A stretch of DNA of 64,000 nt, from positions 1 through 64,000 of the forward strand of contig JAQUPQ010000022.1 in the NCBI GenBank assembly GCA_028716525.1, read 5' to 3'. Each line of letters begins with the position of its first letter. Position 1 is the stretch's first letter. A program made the position numbers and the translations under genes. Below are positions 34,783-45,231 of this stretch, in pieces. A model generated the notes under the pieces. That model worked only from the letters and a program-made list of their open reading frames with translations, searched no databases and was not told the origin of the DNA. Source of the stretch: Terriglobia bacterium (lineage in GTDB: Bacteria; Acidobacteriota; Terriglobia; JAIQFV01).

Positions 34783-35760
34783 ATGAATAAAATCCTGGTC
34801 ACCGGTGGGGCCGGTTACATCGGCAGCCATACGGTGAAAATGCTGGCGGAGCGCGGATTCTCGGTTGTGGTTCTGGATAATCTCTCCGAAGGCCATCGCG
34901 AGGCCCTGGGTGATGTTGAACTGATCCGGGGAGATGTCGGGGACAATGCGCTTTTGGAGGACCTCTTCTCACGCCACTCCTTCAGCGCGGTCATGTATTT
35001 CGCGGCCCGGTGTTACGTGGGGGAGTCCATTGAAAAACCGGAATTGTATTACCGCAACAATGTCTTGAACTTTCTGATTTTCATGGAGGCGTTACTGCGC
35101 CACGGAATCCGGCTCATGGTGTTTTCATCGACCGCTGCCGTGTATGGAATTCCCGTGCAAGTTCCTATTGTGGAGTCCCAGGCCAAGGCTCCTATCAACC
35201 CCTACGGGCTGACAAAGGCCGTGGACGAGAACATGTTGGAGGATTTCGCTCGAGCCTATCATTTTCGATTTGTGGCCTTGCGATATTTTAACGCCGCCGG
35301 TGCCGACTCCTCAGGCCTCATCGGAGAGTCGCATCATCCCGAAACTCACCTTATCCCGAGGGTGTTGGCCGCGGCGAACGGCCAACTTCAGAAGGTGGAG
35401 GTGTATGGTTCGGACTATTCCACAAGCGATGGCACCTGCGTTCGGGATTACGTTCATGTCAATGATTTGGCGGAGGCGCACATCCTGGCGCTTGAGTATC
35501 TGACTGCCCGCGGTGAGAATCTTTTTGCGAATCTTGGCCATGGATGCGGCTATTCCGTCCGCCAGATCGTGGATCGAGCCAGGACCATCACCGCGAGACC
35601 TTTCGAGGTGAAGTATTCTGAGAGACGCGCGGGCGATCCTCCGAGCCTGGTCTGCGACAATTCGTTGGCCCGAGATCGCCTGCATTGGTCGCCTCGATTG
35701 TCGGATCTGGACTCCATTATCGAGTCCGCCTGGAATTGGGAATTGAAACGACGATACTGA
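34783..35760 (+). CDS. galE: UDP-glucose 4-epimerase
   Basis: This 325-residue extended SDR has [78 protein letters not shown] (YxxxK) and LRYFNAAGADSSGLIGESH, the GalE signature. It interconverts UDP-glucose and UDP-galactose. It follows the decarboxylase gene by 31 bp. The galT gene at 56923 provides the other Leloir-type step far downstream. Confidence 0.9.
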   Translation: MNKILVTGGAGYIGSHTVKMLAERGFSVVVLDNLSEGHREALGDVELIRGDVGDNALLEDLFSRHSFSAVMYFAARCYVGESIEKPELYYRNNVLNFLIFMEALLRHGIRLMVFSSTAAVYGIPVQVPIVESQAKAPINPYGLTKAVDENMLEDFARAYHFRFVALRYFNAAGADSSGLIGESHHPETHLIPRVLAAANGQLQKVEVYGSDYSTSDGTCVRDYVHVNDLAEAHILALEYLTARGENLFANLGHGCGYSVRQIVDRARTITARPFEVKYSERRAGDPPSLVCDNSLARDRLHWSPRLSDLDSIIESAWNWELKRRY

Positions 35761-35850
35761 TATTGGAGATCACGTTTCAGGAATCGAATTGTATAATCCG
35801 ATCACAGACACTATAGCCTTATTGGTGAGAGAACGTTTTGACGGAGACCG

Positions 35851-36828
35851 ATGGTGCTAAATCCACATCAAATTAAATCCCGCTGCTTGATCCTGGGCGG
35901 CGGTGGATTTATGGGATCGCATTTGGCCGAAGAGCTGTTGGAGAAAGGCTATCGAGTGCGGGTGTTCGATCGACCGGAACGGGATCGTCGCAATTTGGCC
36001 GCCATCGCGAATCAAATTGAAATTTGTGAAGGAGATTTCCAAAATGAGGCCGACTTGCAAGATGTGGTATCCGATAGTGAGGTGATCTTTCATCTTGTCG
36101 GTACCACCCTGCCGGCTAGTTCAAACACCAATCCGGCTTACGATGTGGAATCCAACGTTATCGGGTCCATCCGATTGTTGGAGCTCTGTGCTCGCAGTCG
36201 GCCAAAGAAGATTATTTTTTCGTCCTCCGGAGGAACGGTTTACGGCGTTCCCGAACGAAGTCCGATCGATGAGCAACATTCCACACACCCGATCTGTTCA
36301 TACGGCATCAGCAAACTGGCCATTGAGAAATACATACAACTGTACGCACGGACGGCGGGGTTGGATTATTCCATTTTAAGAATCTCCAACTGCTATGGAG
36401 AGCGGCAACGATTGGATGCCTCACAGGGAGTTGTCGCAGTATTTTTGGGAAGTGCAGCGTTGCGGCGCCCGATTCATCTGTGGGGAGACGGTTCGGTGGT
36501 CCGGGATTTTGTGTACGTCAAAGATGTAGTCCGCGCATTCAGACTCGCCATGGAATATACCGGCCCTGAAAGAATATTCAACGTCTCAGCCAACGAGGGG
36601 ATCTCAATTTCCGAGCTGCTGCGCACTTTGACGGTTGTCACCGGCCAGAGTTTTGAGATCGTTCGTGAAGCGGAGAGAAAGTTTGACGTTCCGCAAAACA
36701 TTCTCGACAATCGGAAAATCCAACGAGTCCTGAACTGGAACCCGCAAGTCTCATTTGAGGAAGGTCTCCGTAGAACTTGGGCCTGGATTTTAGATCAAAA
36801 GGAACTTCCGATTCTGCAGGATTCCTGA
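35851..36828 (+). CDS. NAD-dependent epimerase/dehydratase (SDR)
   Basis: This 325-residue extended SDR has a basic start, then CLILGGGGFMGSHLAEELLE, EVIFHLVGTTLPASSNTNPA, KIIFSSSGGTVYGVP, CSYGISKLAIEKY (YxxxK) and LRISNCYGERQRLD. It is related to UDP-glucose 4-epimerases and dehydratases, but substrate cannot be told. TATAAT occurs about 65 bp upstream. It stands between galE and a glycosyltransferase gene. Confidence 0.83.
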   Translation: MVLNPHQIKSRCLILGGGGFMGSHLAEELLEKGYRVRVFDRPERDRRNLAAIANQIEICEGDFQNEADLQDVVSDSEVIFHLVGTTLPASSNTNPAYDVESNVIGSIRLLELCARSRPKKIIFSSSGGTVYGVPERSPIDEQHSTHPICSYGISKLAIEKYIQLYARTAGLDYSILRISNCYGERQRLDASQGVVAVFLGSAALRRPIHLWGDGSVVRDFVYVKDVVRAFRLAMEYTGPERIFNVSANEGISISELLRTLTVVTGQSFEIVREAERKFDVPQNILDNRKIQRVLNWNPQVSFEEGLRRTWAWILDQKELPILQDS

Positions 36829-36861
36829 TCGCAAGGAGAGGGACGACAAGAGCAATCCAGC

Positions 36862-38265
36862 ATGAAGATCCTTTATGTGAGTCACTTATTCCTGCCGAAG
36901 TCTTCCCGGGGGACAGAAATCTACACGTTCAACGCCGCGTCTGAAATGAAGCGTCGTGGACACGAGGTTCACGTTTTGACCTGCGAATCGTTCAAGACGG
37001 GCGGTCGCAACGAGGTTCGGGCGGAGGAGGATTTGTATTGCGATTTGAAGGTGCATCGAATGTTTCTGAATGCCCGACTGATGGACAAGCCGGCGCGTTC
37101 GGAATATTTCAACCCTCATGTCGAAAAGCACTTGATGGAGTATTTTCAAAAGGTTCGTCCCGACGTCATTCATGCAATTCATTTCGCCTATCTCACGACA
37201 GCCGTGGTAACGGCCGCTCAGAAACTGGATATTCCAGTCATTTTTACGGCCACCGATTTTTGGATGTTGTGCCCCAACTCGCAGTTGCTGCGGTGGAACT
37301 CCAGCTTATGCGATGGCCCCACAAACATTGCGGATTGCTTTCGATGCTACACCCACCTGGCGAAGCGGGGCCGAAAGTATCGTGGGGTGATGAAGCTACT
37401 TCCCGATTCGGTATTAACCCGATTGGCCGCGATAGCCCGCTCCGGGGAACACAAGGCATGGCATTGGCAGGTGCTGCAGGGTGCGGCGGAACGGGCCCGC
37501 TGGAACCTTGGTATTCTCAATTCATTGGACTATTTCATTGCCCCCTCATTGTTTTTGGAGAGAATGTTTGTTCAGAACGGTTTGACGAACCCGCATCGTA
37601 TGCACTTGCCGTTTGGCCTGGATTCCGGGCTTTTGAACGCGAAGTCTGAAAAGAGCTCTTCAGCGGATGTGCGTTTTGGATTTATTGGAACGATTTCAAA
37701 GCACAAGGGACTGCATCTGCTCATCGAAGCGTTGCGGGGAATTCCGCGGTCGGCAGCAGCCATACTCAGAGTGTATGGCAGCTGGGAAACCGATCCCTTG
37801 TATGGAGACGAGATTGCGCGTTTGGCGGAGGGGGATCCGCGCATTCGATTTGAAGGCACTTTTCCGCATGAGGAAATTCAGGAGGTGTTTCGGAATATCG
37901 ATGTCTTGGTGGTGCCTTCGGTGTGGTATGAGAACACGCCCTTGGTCATCTATACGGCTCTGGCGTTGCGAACCCCGGTGATTTGCAGCAATCTCGGTGG
38001 AATGGCTGAAGTTGTCAGCCATGAGAAGAATGGTTTGACTTTTGAGGTGGGGAATGTGGAGGCACTGCGGGGATGCTTGAGGCGATTTCTGAATGAACCC
38101 GAATTGGGCGAGAATTTACGACCGCAACGGGGTTCGGTGGCTTCAATTGAAGAGAACATTGAAGAGTTGATTCCGATTTACCGGGGTGTTGAGAGAGGGA
38201 AGAACAATCCAGCCTCTTCGACTCCTCGAAACCTCGCGCCGGCGTCTCGGGGCCTTGACGAATGA
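36862..38265 (+). CDS. GT4-type glycosyltransferase
   Basis: This 467-residue GT-B protein begins MKILYVSHLFLPKSSRGTEI. The acceptor half includes a cysteine-rich insert, CDGPTNIADCFRCY, common in this GT4 group. The donor half has RFGFIGTISKHKGLHLLIEA, VVPSVWYENTPLVIYTALAL and NLGGMAEVVSHEKNG. Its stop TGA overlaps the next gene's ATG (ATGA), so the two are translationally coupled. Sugar specificity is not readable. Confidence 0.88.
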   Translation: MKILYVSHLFLPKSSRGTEIYTFNAASEMKRRGHEVHVLTCESFKTGGRNEVRAEEDLYCDLKVHRMFLNARLMDKPARSEYFNPHVEKHLMEYFQKVRPDVIHAIHFAYLTTAVVTAAQKLDIPVIFTATDFWMLCPNSQLLRWNSSLCDGPTNIADCFRCYTHLAKRGRKYRGVMKLLPDSVLTRLAAIARSGEHKAWHWQVLQGAAERARWNLGILNSLDYFIAPSLFLERMFVQNGLTNPHRMHLPFGLDSGLLNAKSEKSSSADVRFGFIGTISKHKGLHLLIEALRGIPRSAAAILRVYGSWETDPLYGDEIARLAEGDPRIRFEGTFPHEEIQEVFRNIDVLVVPSVWYENTPLVIYTALALRTPVICSNLGGMAEVVSHEKNGLTFEVGNVEALRGCLRRFLNEPELGENLRPQRGSVASIEENIEELIPIYRGVERGKNNPASSTPRNLAPASRGLDE

Positions 38266-39251
38266 CACAACCCGCGCAAGAAGGAAGCGTTGTCGATGTT
38301 GTGATTGTGGCTTGGAACAGCGCAGAGGTGATAGGCCGTTGTCTCCAATCGCTTCATGAAATTTCGAATGTGCGTTTCAACGTTTACATTGTTGACAACG
38401 CTTCTGGCGATGGCACTCCGGCTTTGATACAGCCTTGGGTCTCTTCTCAAATCCACCTTCAATCCAACCCCGCCAATTGTGGCTTTTCAGCCGCGTGCAA
38501 TCAGGGCGCCCGATTGGGAAACAGCCCTTTTATTCTATTTTTGAATCCGGATTGTCGGCCTCAACCGGAAGCAATTTCTGCGATGCTCCGGGTTTTGGAT
38601 TCCACGACTTCGAGCGTTGCTGTGGGCGGTAAGCTTCTTCATGAAAACGGCGAACCTCAGGTGGGATTTTGTTTCAGGTCGCTTCCGAGATTTATCGACC
38701 TGTGTTTCGAGTCTCTTCTCATCAACCAAGCTTTTCCCAACAACCGCTGGAACCGCTCCTACCGACTTCTGAATTTCCCTTGGGACCGAGATGGAGAAGT
38801 GGAACAGCCCGCCGGTGCCTGTTTTATGATCCGGCGGGACATTTTCGAGGCGCTCGGTGGCTTCGACGAAAGTTTCTTTCCTGCATGGTTCGAGGATGTG
38901 GATTTGTTTCGGAGGATCAAAAAACAAGGTTATCGGGTGGCCTTTTGCGCCCAGGCTGAAACCGTCCACATTGGGGGGAGCAGCATTGCCGGAATGCCTG
39001 CCGGAGGAGCGACCGAACATTTCTTCAAGAATATGATTCGTTATTCGGCAAAGGCTTTTGGCCCGTGGCAGCAGCGGATGATTCGGTTGTCGGTTGTTGT
39101 GGGAATGCTCGTTCGTCTGGGCGCCATCCTCCTGAGCAGACGAGCACGGGCAAGAGTTTCTCGCGGAATCAGAAATGGGGCCGCGTCCGTGGTGCGAAGG
39201 GAACTGAGGATGGCCTATTGCAATGTGATGAAGGAGGCCCTATTTCAGTGA
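38262..39251 (+). CDS. GT2 glycosyltransferase (rhamnosyltransferase-like)
   Basis: This 329-residue GT2 protein has VDVVIVAWNSAEVIGRCLQS, VYIVDNASGDGTPALIQPWV, NCGFSAACNQGARLGNSPFI, FLNPDCRPQPEAISAML and, further on, ACFMIRRDIFEALGGFDESF and FAWFEDVDLFRRIKKQGY-like sequence. This N-terminal plan and the ExxD-like WFEDVDL acceptor motif fit rhamnosyltransferase-type enzymes. It overlaps the gene before and after by four bases each. Confidence 0.87.
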   Translation: MTQPAQEGSVVDVVIVAWNSAEVIGRCLQSLHEISNVRFNVYIVDNASGDGTPALIQPWVSSQIHLQSNPANCGFSAACNQGARLGNSPFILFLNPDCRPQPEAISAMLRVLDSTTSSVAVGGKLLHENGEPQVGFCFRSLPRFIDLCFESLLINQAFPNNRWNRSYRLLNFPWDRDGEVEQPAGACFMIRRDIFEALGGFDESFFPAWFEDVDLFRRIKKQGYRVAFCAQAETVHIGGSSIAGMPAGGATEHFFKNMIRYSAKAFGPWQQRMIRLSVVVGMLVRLGAILLSRRARARVSRGIRNGAASVVRRELRMAYCNVMKEALFQ

Positions 39252-40279
39252 CTCCAGCGGTCACGGTGTCCATTGTGACCTTCAATTCCATTTCCGAAAT
39301 AGGACGCTGCCTCGATTGCCTTTCGCGCCAATCGTATCCGTCATTCGAAATCTCGGTGTGGGACAATGCCTCTTCGGACGGTACGGCGGAGTGGCTTAGA
39401 AAGGTGAGTCATCCGCAAATCAAGTTGCACATCTCTCCGGTGAACATCGGTTTTGCGGCGGCCCACAATCGAAATATCACTCAATCGACCGCCGAGGCGG
39501 TGTTGGTCTTGAACCCCGATTGCTATCCGGGCCGGGACTATTTGGATTGGGTTACGCGCGCAATGCAATGGGATCGCAAGATTGGGGCGGTGGCCGGAAG
39601 GCTGTACCGTTTGCACAAGCCGGAGTCCGACGTTGAGCTTCCAACACCCCAGAGCTTGTTGGACTCCACCGGAACTTGTTTTACTCCCGGTTTTCGGCAT
39701 TTAGACCGCGGCTCCAATGAAGTGGAAGCGGGTCGATTTCAAAAAAGAGAATGGGTGTTCGGGGTGACCGGGGCCGCTGCCTTTTATCGTCGTGCCATGC
39801 TGGAAGACATCAAGATCGAGGGGGAGTATTTCGATGAGGATTTCTTTGCCTATCGAGAGGATGCGGATCTGGCCTGGCGTATGCAGAGTGCCGGGTGGAA
39901 GTGCGTGTATGTTCCGGAAGCGGTGGGAGCCCATGTCCGCAAGGTCCTGCCGGATCGGCGGTCGGAAGTCGCTGCGGAGTTGAATATGCATTCCGTCAAG
40001 AATCGGTTCCTTTTCCGGATGAACAATGTGTGTACGCTGACAGGACTGCGATTCATGTTACCGATGACGTTTCGCGATCTGCAGGTGCTGGGCTATGTTT
40101 TGCTGGTAGAACGTTCATCCCTGCCCGGGTTGACATTTGTTCTGAAACATTTTCGAAAGCGTTGGCGGCGAAGAAGGTTGATTCTCGAGAAAAGGAGAGT
40201 TCCGCTTTCCTACTTGCACCAGTGGATCCGGCGGGCTCCATATTCTCTTCCCTTCGAATCCGGCGAGGCGTCGCAATGA
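39248..40279 (+). CDS. GT2 glycosyltransferase (rhamnosyltransferase-like)
   Basis: This 343-residue protein parallels the previous gene: VTVSIVTFNSISEIGRCLDC, ISVWDNASSDGTAEWLRKV, NIGFAAAHNRNITQSTAEAV, VLNPDCYPGRDYLDWVTR and YREDADLAWRMQSAGWKCVY. It is a paralogue, probably from a duplication. GTG 39248 has GGAGG ten bases before it and overlaps the previous TGA (GTGA). A start at 39065 would give an unrelated 61-residue leader within the previous gene. Confidence 0.87.
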   Translation: MTPAVTVSIVTFNSISEIGRCLDCLSRQSYPSFEISVWDNASSDGTAEWLRKVSHPQIKLHISPVNIGFAAAHNRNITQSTAEAVLVLNPDCYPGRDYLDWVTRAMQWDRKIGAVAGRLYRLHKPESDVELPTPQSLLDSTGTCFTPGFRHLDRGSNEVEAGRFQKREWVFGVTGAAAFYRRAMLEDIKIEGEYFDEDFFAYREDADLAWRMQSAGWKCVYVPEAVGAHVRKVLPDRRSEVAAELNMHSVKNRFLFRMNNVCTLTGLRFMLPMTFRDLQVLGYVLLVERSSLPGLTFVLKHFRKRWRRRRLILEKRRVPLSYLHQWIRRAPYSLPFESGEASQ

Positions 40280-40314
40280 GAGGAAGAGCGTTAGTGATGA
40301 AACAAACAAATCTT

Positions 40315-41448
40315 TTAATCGGCCGCCTGCTGATACAGCTGAAGGGTTTTTCGGGCAGAGTCCATCCAGGAAAAGGAGCGGATTTGCGCGAAGCCTCGCT
40401 GAATGAGTTGCGCGCGGAGAGTTTCGTCGCACAAAATTTGGCGGATGCCTCGGGCGATCTCGAAGACATTCTCGGGATTTACTAATACAGCGGCATCTCC
40501 AACCACTTCGGGAAGGGAAGAGGTGTTGGAAGTGAGGACCGGGGTCCCAAAGGACATCGCTTCCAGCGGCGGAAGTCCAAATCCTTCGTACAAGGAAGGA
40601 AATACAAAAGCGGCGGCGTTTTGATAAAAAACACGCAGTATGTCGGGAGAAACAAAACCCAGGAATCGAACTTCATTCTGCACTCGGCTGATGACCACGG
40701 CGCGGCGCAAAGCCTGATGTTTGGCCAGCTCGTCTCCGATGATCAGGAGTTTCAGCCGCGCATAAGCGGGATGGTTGGAAAACTCCGTTCGAGCGACGGC
40801 GAAGGCCTCGATGAGCCGGGTCAGATTTTTGTGGGGCCGGACACTTCCGGCATAGAGAAGATACGGATCAACAATCTGATACCGTTCCAACACACTGCGG
40901 GGTTCCAGATTTGCGGGCAGTGTGGCGAGTTCCTCGTCCAAGGCATTGTGAATTACGGTGATGTGATCGTCGGGAATCGCATAGAGGCGCTCCACATCGT
41001 GTTTGGTGGCCTCCGAGACGGCGATGATATGGGAGGCGCGAAGCAATCGATGCCGCTTCAGTTGGAAATGCAACGCCTGCATCCATTGAGGCCGCATCTT
41101 CGCCGGGAATAGGGTATTGACACAATCATGCACCGTTACGACATAATGACACGGAATTCGCCAGGGTACCTCGTCGTAGGGTATATGACAGACATCGATC
41201 TTGTTTTGTTTAAGAAACCGAATGACTTTACCACGGTCCAGTTCGGCTCGTTTCCCATCATGAATTTCGACCGGATGAAAGTTGTCTTTTTGCGGCAGGA
41301 CAAAGGAATTGGCGGAACGGGTTCCCAATAGGAAGTATGTATTTTCCTCGTCGAGGCGCGCCAAATGGTGCACCAGGTTTCGAATATACGTACCAATTCC
41401 GAAATCGTGTGCTTTGGCGAGGTCTAAGGCGACTTTCATGTGGGGCAT
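40315..41448 (-). CDS. GT4-type glycosyltransferase
   Basis: This 377-residue GT-B protein is on the minus strand, with its start 37 bp from the divergent ligase gene. It shows [95 protein letters not shown] and [20 protein letters not shown]. It is close to the mannosyl/rhamnosyltransferase-type GT4 group. An ATG at 41439 is another possible start. The gene could share regulation with the neighbouring ligase. Confidence 0.88.
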   Translation of the reverse strand: MPHMKVALDLAKAHDFGIGTYIRNLVHHLARLDEENTYFLLGTRSANSFVLPQKDNFHPVEIHDGKRAELDRGKVIRFLKQNKIDVCHIPYDEVPWRIPCHYVVTVHDCVNTLFPAKMRPQWMQALHFQLKRHRLLRASHIIAVSEATKHDVERLYAIPDDHITVIHNALDEELATLPANLEPRSVLERYQIVDPYLLYAGSVRPHKNLTRLIEAFAVARTEFSNHPAYARLKLLIIGDELAKHQALRRAVVISRVQNEVRFLGFVSPDILRVFYQNAAAFVFPSLYEGFGLPPLEAMSFGTPVLTSNTSSLPEVVGDAAVLVNPENVFEIARGIRQILCDETLRAQLIQRGFAQIRSFSWMDSARKTLQLYQQAAD

Positions 41449-41485
41449 GGTAGCGCAATCATAAAATCCAAGGAATTATTTTCTC

Positions 41486-43561
41486 ATGAACCCGACTTTT
41501 GTTGAGGTTGTCCTGTCGATCCTGTTGGTCATTTTGCCTTGGGCTTTTGGCGGAGCCCTGCCCTGGACAAAATTTCTGATTGAGGCCGTGGCGGGCTCTC
41601 TGGCGCTCATGTGGGTGATCTCACTTCTGCGGAAGGAGAAGATCACTTTTGTGGCGACGGCACTTCAGCAGCTTTCGCTTTTCACGTTTCTGTATGCGGC
41701 TTCGACCATCATGCATTTGCCCCACGGGCTGGTCCGTTGGCTATCTCCGAAGAGCGCCCAGGCTTCGGACGCTTTGCTTAATTTGGGCGTCAATATTCGT
41801 CCGATCTATCGACTCTCGATGGATCCCATGCGGACGGTCGATGATCTGCTGCTGTTTGGTTCATACTTTGTCATCTTCTTCGCCATAGTGAACACCTATG
41901 GATCCAAAGACCGAATCCGCCGGTTTTTCTACTTGATTGCCGGGAACGGCCTTTTACTCTCGCTGTTCGCTTTGGTCCAACGCGCATTTTGGAATGGCAA
42001 GCTCTACTGGGTTGTTCCGACGGAATCCGGGACATCTTTCGGGAGCTATTTCAATCACAACAACTTTGCGGGATATATCGAATTGGCGCTGGGCGCATGC
42101 ATCGCCATAACGCTGAGCCGATTTGCGAGCCCCGGCGATTTCCGGGTGCAGGGGTGGAGAAAGAAGTTCGTGTGGATTGCGAGCCATGAAGTGCCCGTGG
42201 TCTTCCTGGGAATGTTCGTCCTGGTTATTCTTTTGACCGCCATTATCTACTCGCTCTCCCGCGGCGCGCTGCTGGCTTTAGTCCTGGCGCTGCCGCTGAC
42301 CAAGATGCTGTTGCCGGCCCATCGCGCATCCACGCTGCGAATTCCCTTGGTTCCTTTTGTGCTCGTCCTGGTGGTGGTGTCGGCCTTGGCCCTGATTGGG
42401 GCCTCCACGCTGGTACATCGATTTTCCAACCTCGCTTCATATACGAACATGTATCGACTGGATATGTGGCATGACTCGGCGCGCATGATCAAGGACTTTC
42501 CGCTTTTTGGCGTGGGTCTGGGGGCTTTCAATGAGGTTTTCCCGGCCTATAAACGAAGCCATTTCGAGGTGAAATCCGTTTATCTGGAGAGTGACTGGTT
42601 GCAAGCCGTCATTGAGCTTGGATTTATCGGCATGACGCTGATTGCTCTGATGGTCTGGGTGTTTTTCAAGAATGTGCGGTTGCGTTACTCGCAGCGTCGC
42701 GATAAGGAGATCAGGAGCTATTTGTTTGGAGGCACAATAGGGCTGTTGGCTCTGATGGCGCATTCCTTGCTCGATTTTAATTTCCATATGCCGGCCAATG
42801 CTTTGACCGCTTTCGCAATGGCCGCGGTGGTCCTGATCACAGCCACGACAAGGGAGGAAGGCGAGCGCTCGATCACACCCACCGTGGTCGGAACCTTGAC
42901 ACCGCGGTCCCGTACCTTCATGTTGCTCACGGTTGGATCGCTCGGCTGCCTTTTTCTGGTGCTGTCATACTATTCTTTCCAGACGCAGAGCGCCTTAATG
43001 CGATGGCGGTCGATCGTCGCCCATCCGGGGACCATAACAAACTATGATCAAATTTTCGCCCGGCCGCGATGGTTTTTGCCGCTGGCCAGCGAGTGGCGCT
43101 ATGGGCGCGGGACGGCGTTCGAGATGGAAGCCGCCCGGCCGGGCTACAACATGATCGAAAGCGCCGATCTGCGGCGGAACGGGATCATGGCTGCAAACGG
43201 AGCATTGGAGCTGGCTCCGGGATGTGGCGAGTACTGGGCTTTGCGGGCGCGTTTGTACAGCGAACTCAATGAGCACCAGACGGCCGAGGACAACTACCTG
43301 CAGGCGCTCAGGTGCGATATCTCGAATTACGAGATTCTCTATCAGTCCGGAGTGGCACTTCTTCGGGCCGGAAAGATCCCGGACGGAGTGGTGCAAATAG
43401 GACGAGCGCGTACCATGGCCAATGTCATCCCGCTGGAACCGACGTTTAATTTTGTGATGGCGTACACGCGTGATCCGCAGCTACTCTCCGAAATAGTCAT
43501 CGCTGAGAGCCCTGACGATCTGGCCCTGTTTCACCTGCTGATGCAACGAAACGGACTGTGA
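41486..43561 (+). CDS. O-antigen ligase/polymerase-like protein with C-terminal TPR-like repeats
   Basis: This 691-residue membrane protein has about 11-12 helices (to about residue 505). The Wzy_C-type region lies at about 225-400, with SYFNHNNFAGYIELALGACI, YSLSRGALLALVLALP and DFPLFGVGLGAFNEVFPAYK. After the last helix, a periplasmic part of about 180 residues has TPR-like pairs: GALELAPGCGEYWALRARLY, EHQTAEDNYLQALRCD and GVALLRAGKIPDGVVQIGRA. It could ligate the glycan to an acceptor or polymerise repeat units. It is the last gene of the glycan locus. Confidence 0.85.
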   Translation: MNPTFVEVVLSILLVILPWAFGGALPWTKFLIEAVAGSLALMWVISLLRKEKITFVATALQQLSLFTFLYAASTIMHLPHGLVRWLSPKSAQASDALLNLGVNIRPIYRLSMDPMRTVDDLLLFGSYFVIFFAIVNTYGSKDRIRRFFYLIAGNGLLLSLFALVQRAFWNGKLYWVVPTESGTSFGSYFNHNNFAGYIELALGACIAITLSRFASPGDFRVQGWRKKFVWIASHEVPVVFLGMFVLVILLTAIIYSLSRGALLALVLALPLTKMLLPAHRASTLRIPLVPFVLVLVVVSALALIGASTLVHRFSNLASYTNMYRLDMWHDSARMIKDFPLFGVGLGAFNEVFPAYKRSHFEVKSVYLESDWLQAVIELGFIGMTLIALMVWVFFKNVRLRYSQRRDKEIRSYLFGGTIGLLALMAHSLLDFNFHMPANALTAFAMAAVVLITATTREEGERSITPTVVGTLTPRSRTFMLLTVGSLGCLFLVLSYYSFQTQSALMRWRSIVAHPGTITNYDQIFARPRWFLPLASEWRYGRGTAFEMEAARPGYNMIESADLRRNGIMAANGALELAPGCGEYWALRARLYSELNEHQTAEDNYLQALRCDISNYEILYQSGVALLRAGKIPDGVVQIGRARTMANVIPLEPTFNFVMAYTRDPQLLSEIVIAESPDDLALFHLLMQRNGL

Positions 43562-43649
43562 GCAATGAAGCCCCGAGCGGCTCAGTGGAGTAAACGTCTG
43601 AAGTTGTGAGTTGGGAGTTTGCGGTCGGCGGAGGTGTCAGCCTCGAGGC

Positions 43650-45107
43650 TTACTTTGGAAGAGTGCTTAGCAGTTGGCGGGGACTGTAGATCAAGCCGCT
43701 GCGAATAACAGTAACGATCTGGCGTGCATTCTTGAGATCGTCTAAGGGATTTCCCCCAAGCAAGACCACATCGGCGTGATTTCCGATTTCGATGGAGCCG
43801 TAGTTTTGTTCCGTTCCCATGGCGCGGCTTGCGAACACCGTGGCGGATTTCAAAGCCTCGAGATTGGAGAGACCTGCCTCATGAAGCGTCTCAATTTCCT
43901 GATGCAACCCAAAGCCCGGCGACACATATTGGTTGGCCGTATCGGTGCCGGCAATGACCATTCCTCCGGCATCATGAAAAGCTTTTACGAACTTCTTTTG
44001 AAAAGGCCAAGCCTCTTTGTAAATCTTCGGATCGCCCACATCCATGGTGAAGTGATTCCAATCTTTGGAAATGGCTGAGGGTACATGGCCAAATTGCAAA
44101 GCCTCGCGCTTTTCCGGAGTATCTTCATTCAAAGTCGCAAAAACTTTTTGATACCACAGGGTCGGCGATAGAGCCACGCGGTTGGCCACCATGTGTTGGA
44201 TGAGTTGATTCAAACCGGCCGGTGTTGCTTGTTTCCACGCGGCGTTGGTGGCCTGCCAACCCGCGGAAAATCCAAGCGCGTGTTGAGCTCGAACGGCTTC
44301 GGGGTCCGGGACAGCCGAATCGGGAACGCCGGAAAGATGGGTAATAATGTTGATTCCGAATGCAGTGGCCTCGAGAGCGTTTGTCCGCCCCAAGTGGCCC
44401 ATGACGCGCAAGCCCCGGCGCTGCGCCGCGTTGATGACATCGACCGAAAGTTCGGGCGGAAGCTGGGCGTAGATCTTTGCGAAACGAGCTCCTCCGGTGG
44501 CTCGAACTGCAATAGCAGAACGGACTTGCGCAACCGAAGTAAGAACGGTCATTCCATTCCAGGCAGCCGGCGGCCCTGTCATGATGGGCCCGCACACCTC
44601 CATGCGAGGCCCCACAAAAGCCGGCTCTTGAGACTGGCGGCGCCAGACGTACACCTTCGGAGAAGGATTGCCGGCTTCAAGGATGGCCGTGACACCATTC
44701 GCCAGAAAAAGGCGAAACATCAGCGCTTCCTGTCCTTCCCACTCGAGGTGAACATGCGTATCGATCAAACCCGGAATGGCGAATAAACCCCTCCCGTCGA
44801 TGACCCTGGAGTCATTGCGGACACCGACCTTTGGGGTCTTCTGGTCGGAATCCAGAAGGATCAAGTCGGCCTCTGTGGTGGGCCGGATATCTTCAATCCG
44901 ATCTCCCCGAATCAGAATGGTCATGTTGGGACGCAGAGCCGAACGTTCTGTAGTCGCATTCACATTGACGATTGTCACGCCAATGATTTGGACTCTCCCC
45001 GAGCGGGAATCTAAGGATGGAGAATTTGATTTGGGCGAGAAGAAGGCTAGACAGAGAACCGGGATTGCCAGGAGAAAAAGAACAGAATAAATCTTGCGGT
45101 GGCGCAT
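43650..45107 (-). CDS. Secreted amidohydrolase, paralogue 1
   Basis: This 485-residue protein has a signal peptide or anchor (MRHRKIYSVLFLLAIPVLCL) and a metal-dependent amidohydrolase barrel. The motifs are FAIPGLIDTHVHLEW (HxH), FAKIYAQ with the bridging Lys, VMGHLGR and IITHLSG with single His residues, and IAGTDTANQ with the Asp. It should hydrolyse an amide or related bond of an exported substrate, possibly a dipeptide or imidazolone, but this cannot be read from the sequence. ATG 45107 is preferred over 45152 because of the signal peptide. It is followed upstream by two paralogues. Confidence 0.85.
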   Translation of the reverse strand: MRHRKIYSVLFLLAIPVLCLAFFSPKSNSPSLDSRSGRVQIIGVTIVNVNATTERSALRPNMTILIRGDRIEDIRPTTEADLILLDSDQKTPKVGVRNDSRVIDGRGLFAIPGLIDTHVHLEWEGQEALMFRLFLANGVTAILEAGNPSPKVYVWRRQSQEPAFVGPRMEVCGPIMTGPPAAWNGMTVLTSVAQVRSAIAVRATGGARFAKIYAQLPPELSVDVINAAQRRGLRVMGHLGRTNALEATAFGINIITHLSGVPDSAVPDPEAVRAQHALGFSAGWQATNAAWKQATPAGLNQLIQHMVANRVALSPTLWYQKVFATLNEDTPEKREALQFGHVPSAISKDWNHFTMDVGDPKIYKEAWPFQKKFVKAFHDAGGMVIAGTDTANQYVSPGFGLHQEIETLHEAGLSNLEALKSATVFASRAMGTEQNYGSIEIGNHADVVLLGGNPLDDLKNARQIVTVIRSGLIYSPRQLLSTLPK

Positions 45108-45231
45108 TCCTTGATTGGAGTGGATGGTCGATTCAAACATGCGTAGAAACAAACTGTCGGCCGGGCGATCTCTCTCCGCTCAATTAAATCGAGCAGCTTG
45201 GCGAGATGGGATTTCGCGAAAGAGCTGATCC

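Noticed and set aside
41486-43561. Wzx flippase
   Set aside because: Motifs and helix layout are of the O-antigen ligase/Wzy type; no flippase was found in the window.
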